Source: JANXQE01 sp035651635 (lineage in GTDB: Bacteria; Verrucomicrobiota; Verrucomicrobiia; Limisphaerales; UBA8199). Taken from it: 20,294 nt of DNA. The stretch's first letter is position 1. Every line of letters starts with the position of its first letter. A program made the translations under genes and the position numbers. A model generated the notes under the pieces. The model worked only from the letters and a program-made list of their open reading frames with translations, did not search any database and was not told the DNA's origin. Shown piece after piece: positions 15,934 to 20,294 of the stretch. The stretch is from the NCBI GenBank assembly GCA_035651635.1, contig DASRFK010000042.1:1-20294 (forward strand), in the 5' to 3' direction.

Positions 15934-16705
15934 AGGATAGGTTCGCAACCGGAGCCAGGACAACCTCTATGTCGCGTTTACGTAATTCGTCGACCAATTC
16001 CGCAGGGGCGGCGGCGTCAGCAACAATCACATCAACGCAGTCCAGCTCGCAGAGCGGCAAAACAGATCGGCGTCCGAACTTGGTATGGTCGAAACAGAAA
16101 ATCACTTTTTGCGCCGCCTCAATCATCGCCCTCTGGATATCAATTAAAAGACCATGAGAGTTCGTGATGCCATCCAGGCATAGGCCGCCGGCGCTCATCA
16201 CGGCAACGTCGGCATGAATTTTTCGGAAGGCTTCCACCGCAAGCGGTCCGACTACAACACCCAGCCGAGGATAAATCACGCCGCCCGAGAGCACCACTTC
16301 GAGCCGATTTGCCGAAGCAAAGAGATTGGCGACGGGTAATGAGTTGGTCACGATCTGCGGCGCTTTGCTCTCGAGATAACGCGCCACGTGGTAAACCGTC
16401 GTTCCAGCATCGACAATCACGCTCTGATTGGGCGGAATAAGTTCAGCACAAGCCCGGCCGATGGCTTCCTTTTCAGCCAATTGATGTGTGTCCCGGGCCG
16501 AAAAAGTAAACTCATCCGAGCGCGGAACAATCACTCGCGCACCGCCGTGGGTCCTTCGAACTGATCCAGTTGTTTCCAGTACCGTCAGATCGCGGCGCAC
16601 CGTCGAAACGGAGGCTTCAACATGGCGCGCAATCTCCTCAAGGGACGCAAACTCAGCCTTTTGCAAGTATTCGCTAATTCGTTGCTGTCGCTCTTCAGCC
16701 TGCAT
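15932..16705 (-). CDS. DeoR/GlpR-family transcriptional regulator
   Basis: 257 residues. The N-terminal DeoR-type winged helix-turn-helix (about 5-60) shows RQQRISEYLQKAEFASLEEI and VSTVRRDLTVLETTGSVRRT, then the hallmark HGGA. The C-terminal sugar-phosphate-binding DeoRC domain shows VDAGTTVYHVARYL, TNSLPVANL, LSGGVIYPRLGVVVGP, AVMSAGGL and FDHTKFGRRS. I chose the ATG at 16705 (MQAEERQQRISEYL); the frame extends 44 codons upstream but through the intergenic AT-rich region with no family similarity. It is divergent from the BMC operon and is followed after 14 bases by the MFS gene. Most likely it represses both directions until a phosphorylated sugar, such as fuculose- or rhamnulose-1-phosphate in PVM-type loci, binds. 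The effector is inferred, not shown. Confidence 0.95.
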   Translation of the reverse strand: MQAEERQQRISEYLQKAEFASLEEIARHVEASVSTVRRDLTVLETTGSVRRTHGGARVIVPRSDEFTFSARDTHQLAEKEAIGRACAELIPPNQSVIVDAGTTVYHVARYLESKAPQIVTNSLPVANLFASANRLEVVLSGGVIYPRLGVVVGPLAVEAFRKIHADVAVMSAGGLCLDGITNSHGLLIDIQRAMIEAAQKVIFCFDHTKFGRRSVLPLCELDCVDVIVADAAAPAELVDELRKRDIEVVLAPVANLS

Positions 16706-16714
16706 GCGATGACA

Positions 16715-16754
16715 GATTTTGAGAGATTTTGAATGATATTGCAAGTTTTTTATT
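16715..16754. promoter_or_regulatory. 10-bp-phased direct repeats, putative DeoR operator
   Basis: Reading from 16715 in steps of ten bases gives GATTTTGAGA, GATTTTGAAT, GATATTGCAA and GTTTTTTATT. The first two share GATTTTGA exactly and the third matches 6 of 8 positions. They lie in the 84-bp AT-rich region between the divergent deoR-type and pduL genes. Tandem direct repeats on one helical face suit DeoR-family proteins, which often bind such arrays. On the minus strand TTGCAA (16739-16744), a 17-base spacer and CAAAAT (16716-16721) could be the regulator's own promoter, so binding would autorepress. Confidence 0.55.
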
Positions 16755-16758
16755 GACA
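16753..16758 (+). promoter_or_regulatory. Possible -35 element (TTGACA) for the BMC operon
   Basis: A perfect TTGACA lies 32 bases before the pduL ATG and next to the putative operator repeats. The expected -10 position (around 16775-16782) reads CAAAAACT, a poor match to TATAAT. If this is the promoter it may need an activator and would give a very short leader. Confidence 0.4.
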
Positions 16759-16789
16759 TCTGGTCAGAAAAACTCAAAAACTGGCGCGT

Positions 16790-17470
16790 ATGGTTGCTTC
16801 GAGTCCTGGAACATTGCATCGCGCCGTGGTCGAACACATGGTGCGCCAGGCGGTTTACCAGCGACTGGGCAAACCGCTTCCCAAGCCCGCAACCGCGCCA
16901 AACCCTCTAGTAGTGAATGTCAGTGCGCGGCACTGTCACCTCACTCCGGAAGCTGTCGAGACGCTGTTTGGCAAGGGGCACCAATTGACCGTCCACAAAT
17001 GGCTGTACCAGGAGGGGCAGTTTGCCGCGAAAGAGACCCTCACGCTGATCGGCCCCCGCAGCAGAGTCATCTCGAATCTGCGCATCCTCGGTCCCTGCCG
17101 CAGCTTGAACCAGGTGGAGCTTTCTTACACGGACGGCGTTGCCCTGGGATTCGAGCTGCCGTTACGGATTTCCGGTGACATCAAAGGAACCCTGGGCTGC
17201 ATGTTGATGGGCCCAGCCGGGTTTTTTGAAATGCAGGAAGGCGTCATCCGGGCGTTGCGGCATGTGCACATGTCACCGGACGACGCGTCCTTTTACGGCG
17301 TCAAAGCCGGAGAGGAGATGCAGTTGAAGATTGGCGGGCCGTGCGGCCTGTCCCTGGAGAAGATGTTGGTGCGGGTGGACAAGAGTTTCAAATTGGAGGT
17401 GCACATCGATACCGACGAAGGCAACGCCTGCAACCTGCAGCCGGAGACTCCCTGTGAATTGAGCAAATAG
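16790..17470 (+). CDS. pduL: Phosphate acyltransferase PduL, microcompartment type
   Basis: 226-residue PduL-family phosphotransacylase. It converts acyl-CoA plus phosphate to acyl phosphate, recycling CoA inside the compartment lumen. Zinc ligands are visible in VNVSARHCHLTPE (His48, His50) and RHVHMSPDD (His158, His160). Other landmarks are KETLTLIGPRSRVISNLRIL and GPCRSLNQVELSYTDGVALG. The first 30 or so residues (TLHRAVVEHMVRQAVYQRLG) form an amphipathic helix followed by a Pro-rich linker, a typical encapsulation peptide. It is the first gene of the BMC operon and divergent from the DeoR regulator. The ATG at 16790 has no Shine-Dalgarno. The acyl group (acetyl, propionyl or lactoyl) is not decided by sequence; lactaldehyde-derived lactoyl-CoA is plausible for a PVM-type locus. 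Confidence 0.94.
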   Translation: MVASSPGTLHRAVVEHMVRQAVYQRLGKPLPKPATAPNPLVVNVSARHCHLTPEAVETLFGKGHQLTVHKWLYQEGQFAAKETLTLIGPRSRVISNLRILGPCRSLNQVELSYTDGVALGFELPLRISGDIKGTLGCMLMGPAGFFEMQEGVIRALRHVHMSPDDASFYGVKAGEEMQLKIGGPCGLSLEKMLVRVDKSFKLEVHIDTDEGNACNLQPETPCELSK

Positions 17471-17519
17471 ACAACTGATGAATTTCTAACCAGTTTTAAC
17501 AAATCCAATAACGAACATT

Positions 17520-17813
17520 ATGAGCGAAGCATTAGGCATGATCGAAACCAAGGGCTACGTCGGCAGCGTGGAAGCCAGCGACGCGATGGTCAAAGCGGCT
17601 AACGTGAGCCTGGTGAAAACAATCCCGATCGGGGGCGGACTGATCACGGTGTTGTGCAAAGGGGATGTTGGCAGCGTGAAGGCCGCGGTTGATGCCGGGT
17701 CCAAAGCGGCGGCCAAAGTGGGCGAACTGGTCAGTTCACACATCCTGGCGCGCCCACACGACGATCTTTTGAAATCGTTCCTTGGCGACGCCGCTAACGC
17801 CAAGCCTAAATAA
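17520..17813 (+). CDS. BMC-H shell protein 1 (GGG pore loop)
   Basis: 97-residue single-BMC-domain protein (PduA/EutM/CcmK family) that forms hexameric facet tiles. Signatures are ALGMIETKGYVGSVEASDAM, VKAANV, KGDVGSVKAAVDAGSKAA and the edge motif ARPHDD. The pore loop is IGGG (Gly38-Gly40) where PduA has IGSG. A short Ala/Lys tail follows the domain. It begins 49 bases after the pduL stop with an A/C/T-rich leader and no Shine-Dalgarno. It sits in the operon with two further BMC-H paralogues, so mixed facets with different pores are likely. Confidence 0.97.
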   Translation: MSEALGMIETKGYVGSVEASDAMVKAANVSLVKTIPIGGGLITVLCKGDVGSVKAAVDAGSKAAAKVGELVSSHILARPHDDLLKSFLGDAANAKPK

Positions 17814-17849
17814 TTTCTCAACTCTCCATCCTCAACTCTCAAATATCCT

Positions 17850-18128
17850 ATGGTTCAACAAGCAATCGGAATGATCGAATGCAAAGGCCTGTGCGCCTTG
17901 CTCGAAGCGTGCGACGCCGCCCTCAAGGCGGCTAATGTCGTGCTGGTCGGCTGGGAAAAAATCGGCAGCGGCTATGTGACTGGCTTCTTCCGCGGCGACG
18001 TGGCGGCCGTAAAAGCCGCGACCGACGCTGGTGCAGCCGCGGCGGCGCAAGTCGGGCAGGTAATTAGCGTGCAAGTGATCCCGCGGCCGCATGAAGGGTT
18101 GTCCGTGTTGGGCAAGTGGCTGCAATAG
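17850..18128 (+). CDS. BMC-H shell protein 2 (PduA-like GSG pore)
   Basis: 92-residue single-BMC-domain hexamer protein. It is the closest of the three to PduA: EKIGSGYVTGFFRGDVAAVK, ATDAGAAAAAQVGQVISV and the edge motif PRPHEG. The pore loop KIGSG is the classical small polar pore for diol/aldehyde-type substrates. Three cysteines (Cys11, Cys15, Cys21) in the first strand and helix are unusual and absent from the paralogues. Its leader (AATTTCTCAAC ... CTCAACTC) resembles the one before the third BMC-H gene. The acetate kinase start follows its stop by four bases, so the two are tightly coupled. Confidence 0.97.
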   Translation: MVQQAIGMIECKGLCALLEACDAALKAANVVLVGWEKIGSGYVTGFFRGDVAAVKAATDAGAAAAAQVGQVISVQVIPRPHEGLSVLGKWLQ

Positions 18129-18132
18129 CCAG

Positions 18133-19413
18133 GTGAAAATCCTCGTCGCAAATCTGGGTTCGACTTCGCTCAAGTGGCGGCTGTTCAGCTTCGCCGTCGG
18201 GCGCGAGCAGATGCTGCACAAGGGCGGCTTTGAGCGGGTAGTGGATTACCCGAAAGCGATTGGGGACTGCCTGGCCGAATTAAAAAGCGCGGGCCACATT
18301 GCCAGCGAAAGCGACCTGGCGGCGGTGGGATTTAAAACGATCATGGCGCGCGGCGTTAACGGTTGCGTGCGCCTCGACGAGGATGTGCTCAAAGCAATGG
18401 AAGCCTTCAGCGGCATCGCCCCGGCCCATAATCCGCCTTACATTAATGGGATTCGATTCTTTGCCCAGCGCATGCCAAAAGTGCCGCTGGTCGGACTGTT
18501 CGAAACGGCATTTTACCAATGGGTACCCGAAGCGGCCATTCGTTATGCGGTTCCCGCGGAGTGGCACCAGTTGGGCGTGCGCCGCTGGGGTTTCCACGGC
18601 GCCAGCCACAAGTTCATCGCGGAACGTTCGGCCGAGTTGTTGGATCGGGAAGATGTAGCTGAACGCGCGCGGCTGTTGTATGTGGCCGGCTGCGCTAACG
18701 CGGTTCGGGAACCGGACCTGCGCGTCATTTCGTGTCATCTGGGCGGAAGCTCTTCGATCACCGGAATCCTCAACGGAGTGGCCATTGGCACCAGCATGGG
18801 CATGAGCCCCCAATCCGGTTTGCCGCAAAACAATCGCGCGGGCGACCTGGACTCCTTTGCCCTGCCCTTCGTCCTGCGCGAGACCGGGCTCTCGCTCGCG
18901 GAAGCGGAGCGGCTCCTGTGCAAGGAATCCGGACTCAAGGCTCTGTCCGGCGGTTACAACGATATCAGGGATATCCAGGCCCAGGCGGACCGAGGAAACG
19001 CGGCGGCGCGACTGGCCCTCGACGTTTTCATCTACCACGCGCGACACTGGATCGGTTCCTTTGTTTTACAGCTCAATGGCGCCGACGCTTTGGTCTTCAC
19101 CGCCGGCATTGGAGAAAACCGAAGCGCGATACGCGAAGCCATCTGCGCCAACCTGGATCAACTGGGCATCGTCCTGGACCAAGAGCAAAACGCGGCTGTC
19201 AAAGCGCGCGAAGCGGTGATCAGCTCGCCCAAGTCGCGCGTGAAAGTCCTGGTGATCCCCGCCAATGAAGAACTGGTCGTCGCGCGCGAGGTGAAACGGT
19301 TGCTGGACAAATCAGAAGTGGACCGGGCCGCCGAATCGGCCAATCAGAAAGGTAGACGAACGGCGAAGGCCAAACTCGCGCACGCAAAAGCCAAATTAAT
19401 TGCGAAACACTAA
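18133..19413 (+). CDS. ackA: Acetate kinase-family enzyme of the BMC operon
   Basis: 426-residue ASKHA-fold acyl kinase that makes ATP from the acyl phosphate produced by PduL. I chose the GTG at 18133 (KILVANLGSTSLKWRL), which begins at the phosphate-binding N-terminus four bases after the BMC-H stop; the longer frame adds 14 residues overlapping the shell gene. Kept motifs are AHNPP, GFHGASHKF (His155), CHLGGSSSIT (His202), NNRAGDLD, FTAGIGENRSAIR and NEEL. Several normally conserved positions differ: GFK at 66-68 where archetypal enzymes have GHR, with the next HGG motif absent; FETAF (Glu124) where FDTAF is usual; and Gly205 where NGSS is usual. About 30 Lys/Ala-rich residues extend the C-terminus (AKAKLAHAKAKLIAKH). 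Propionate- or lactate-type acyl phosphates are possible substrates. Confidence 0.92.
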   Translation: MKILVANLGSTSLKWRLFSFAVGREQMLHKGGFERVVDYPKAIGDCLAELKSAGHIASESDLAAVGFKTIMARGVNGCVRLDEDVLKAMEAFSGIAPAHNPPYINGIRFFAQRMPKVPLVGLFETAFYQWVPEAAIRYAVPAEWHQLGVRRWGFHGASHKFIAERSAELLDREDVAERARLLYVAGCANAVREPDLRVISCHLGGSSSITGILNGVAIGTSMGMSPQSGLPQNNRAGDLDSFALPFVLRETGLSLAEAERLLCKESGLKALSGGYNDIRDIQAQADRGNAAARLALDVFIYHARHWIGSFVLQLNGADALVFTAGIGENRSAIREAICANLDQLGIVLDQEQNAAVKAREAVISSPKSRVKVLVIPANEELVVAREVKRLLDKSEVDRAAESANQKGRRTAKAKLAHAKAKLIAKH

Positions 19414-19469
19414 AACAGCGTCTTTTTCACACAATTTCTCAACCTCAACTCGAAACAAAGCACTCTCTT

Positions 19470-19766
19470 ATGGCCCATCAAGCAATTGGAATGATCGAAA
19501 CGCGCGGCCTGGTCGCGCTGGTAGAAGGCGCTGACGCCATGCTCAAAGCCGCCAATGTGGAACTGGCCGGACCGATGACGCAAGTCGGCAACGCGCTCGT
19601 GACCGCGGTGGTGGTCGGCGATGTCGCGGCAGTCAAAGCCGCCACCGACGCCGGGGCGCAGGCGATCAAAGCCATCAAAGGCGACCTGGTCAGCGTGCAC
19701 GTCATCGCCCGTCCGCATCCGGACGTCGAGGCGGTGCTGCCGAAGAAACCGGCGCCGAAGCAATAA
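19470..19766 (+). CDS. BMC-H shell protein 3 (GNA pore loop)
   Basis: 98-residue single-BMC-domain protein. It starts AHQAIGMIETRGLVALVEGA and shares the QAIGMIE opening with shell protein 2. It contains GDVAAVKAATDAGAQAIKAI and the edge motif ARPHPDVEAVLPKK. The pore loop is QVGNAL, where PduA has KIGSGL, so this hexamer should have a differently lined pore. Its 5' leader repeats AATTTCTCAAC and CTCAACTC seen before shell protein 2, which together with the shared opening suggests the two genes arose by duplication that included the leader. It lies 56 bases after the acetate kinase stop. Confidence 0.97.
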   Translation: MAHQAIGMIETRGLVALVEGADAMLKAANVELAGPMTQVGNALVTAVVVGDVAAVKAATDAGAQAIKAIKGDLVSVHVIARPHPDVEAVLPKKPAPKQ

Positions 19767-19855
19767 ATCGGAGGCTGGCGGTGCGTGCGGCGTCCCAGCA
19801 AGGCGCCGCGAAGTCACAAAGCTACCATTCGATTTCCACTTAGAAATCCAAGCCT

Positions 19856-20167
19856 ATGTTCCTCGCCCGAGTCGAAGGTTCGGTGGTCGCAACCAAGAAA
19901 GACCCGTCCATGAACGGCCGCAAGCTCCTGCTGGTCCGGCCGCAACTGGTCGACGACAAAGATCCAACGAAGTTCCGGCCTGGGACGAACACCATCATCG
20001 CCGTAGACAGTGTCGGAGCGGGTTTAGGCGAGTTGGTGCTGTTTTGTCAGGGCAGTTCCGCGCGGCTGGCGCCCAACTTGAAGGACGCCCCGGTGGACGC
20101 GGTCATTATTGGAATCGTCGACACAGTCGATGTGCTGGGACGGCAGATTTACAGCGCGAAACAGTAG
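19856..20167 (+). CDS. BMC-P vertex shell protein (EutN/CcmL family)
   Basis: 103-residue pentamer-forming protein that caps the vertices of the icosahedral shell. Signatures are FLARVEGSVVATKKDPSMNG, KLLLVRPQ, TIIAVDSVGAGLGELVLFCQ, GSSARLAP, and DAVIIGIVDTVDVLGRQIYS, which fit EutN/CcmL across the full usual length. It starts 89 bases after the third BMC-H gene; that gap has no gene I can see. PVM-type loci usually carry more than one BMC-P gene, so further copies may lie beyond the right edge. The start is the ATG at 19856 with no Shine-Dalgarno. Confidence 0.96.
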   Translation: MFLARVEGSVVATKKDPSMNGRKLLLVRPQLVDDKDPTKFRPGTNTIIAVDSVGAGLGELVLFCQGSSARLAPNLKDAPVDAVIIGIVDTVDVLGRQIYSAKQ

Positions 20168-20173
20168 AAATTT

Positions 20174-20294
20174 ATGAGCGCCATCAATGAAGGTTTGATC
20201 CGCGATGTCGTGGCCGAGGTGCTGGGTCGATTGGGACACAGCCCCCCCAGCGGCAACGGGTCCCCTGCCCCGTCCAAGCCGGCTTGCGGATGCG
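20174..20294 (+). CDS. N-terminus of a BMC-cargo enzyme with encapsulation peptide (runs off right edge)
   Basis: Only about 40 codons are present. The protein starts MSAINEGLIRDVVAEVLGRL and then passes into a Gly/Ser/Pro-rich linker. An amphipathic helix of the type I-R-x-V-V-x-x-V-L-x-x-L followed by a flexible linker is the standard encapsulation peptide that targets cargo to the inner shell face. In PVM-type operons the enzyme at this place is usually the CoA-acylating aldehyde dehydrogenase (PduP/EutE-like), which would supply acyl-CoA to PduL. That identity is inferred from context; no catalytic sequence is in the window. It begins six bases after the BMC-P stop. Confidence 0.75.
   Translation, partial: MSAINEGLIRDVVAEVLGRLGHSPPSGNGSPAPSKPACGC

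Noticed and set aside
16715..16754. Phased repeats as a CRISPR array
   Set aside because: Units are only 8-10 bases with no spacers, and no cas genes are present; a regulator operator is the better reading.
16706..16837. Longer N-terminus for the DeoR regulator
   Set aside because: It would run through the AT-rich divergent promoter and overlap pduL, and adds no family similarity.
18091..18132. Upstream start for the acetate kinase, overlapping the BMC-H gene
   Set aside because: The extra 14 residues are unlike the family, whose N-terminus begins K-I-L-V-x-N; the GTG at 18133 fits exactly.
1..20294. tRNA, rRNA, transposase or phage genes
   Set aside because: I looked for cloverleaf-like GGTTCRA arms, rRNA-like stretches and transposase motifs and saw none; the only mobile-like signals are short palindromic repeats.

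Overview
The window is a high-GC, gene-dense bacterial segment. It most resembles the Verrucomicrobiota, with a Pedosphaera/Limisphaerales-like bacterium as the best guess. The reasons are a Planctomycetes/Verrucomicrobia-type (PVM) bacterial microcompartment (BMC) locus, many short palindromic intergenic repeats, start codons with little or no Shine-Dalgarno sequence, and a serine/threonine kinase fused to TPR repeats. The assignment comes from gene content only; no database search was possible.

Layout. (1) Positions 1-4588, minus strand: a carbohydrate uptake and cleavage cluster. It holds a ribose-type ABC permease, a lipoprotein sugar-binding protein, a secreted DUF2961/GH172-type glycoside hydrolase and the start of a Tat-exported protein that runs off the left edge. 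No ABC ATPase gene lies here. (2) 4679-6394, minus: prolyl-tRNA synthetase, followed by a repeat-filled gap. (3) 6698-7453, minus: a fumarylacetoacetate-hydrolase-family enzyme, divergent from (4) a plus-strand pair, a mannonate-dehydratase-like enzyme (7648-8724) and a secreted glutamate-carboxypeptidase-II-like M28 peptidase (8734-10995). (5) 11089-13557, plus: a membrane Ser/Thr kinase with a TolB/FlgO-like domain and TPRs. (6) 13730-14308, minus: a DUF218 membrane-anchored protein. (7) 14445-16705, minus: a DeoR-family regulator followed by an MFS transporter of the hexuronate-transporter type. (8) 16790 to the right edge, plus: the BMC operon, comprising PduL phosphotransacylase, two BMC-H shell proteins, acetate kinase, a third BMC-H, a BMC-P vertex protein and the start of an enzyme carrying a typical encapsulation peptide.

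How it works together (family knowledge plus inference). In PVM microcompartments an aldehyde, typically lactaldehyde from L-fucose or L-rhamnose, is oxidised inside the shell by a CoA-acylating aldehyde dehydrogenase. PduL then makes the acyl phosphate and releases CoA, and an acetate/propionate-type kinase makes ATP. All of that except the aldolase is present here or about to start at the right edge. The DeoR regulator is divergent from the shell operon across an 84-bp region holding 10-bp-phased direct repeats, and it is followed by a sugar-acid-type transporter gene, so it is the likely local controller. The left half (GH172, sugar ABC parts, UxuA-like and FAH-family enzymes) also fits a plant- or algal-polysaccharide degrader.

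The least ordinary features are the substituted active-site positions in the BMC acetate kinase, the three different BMC-H pore loops, a repeat-derived insertion in the MFS transporter, palindromic repeats that supply the MFS stop codon, and large nested inverted repeats in two intergenic gaps.
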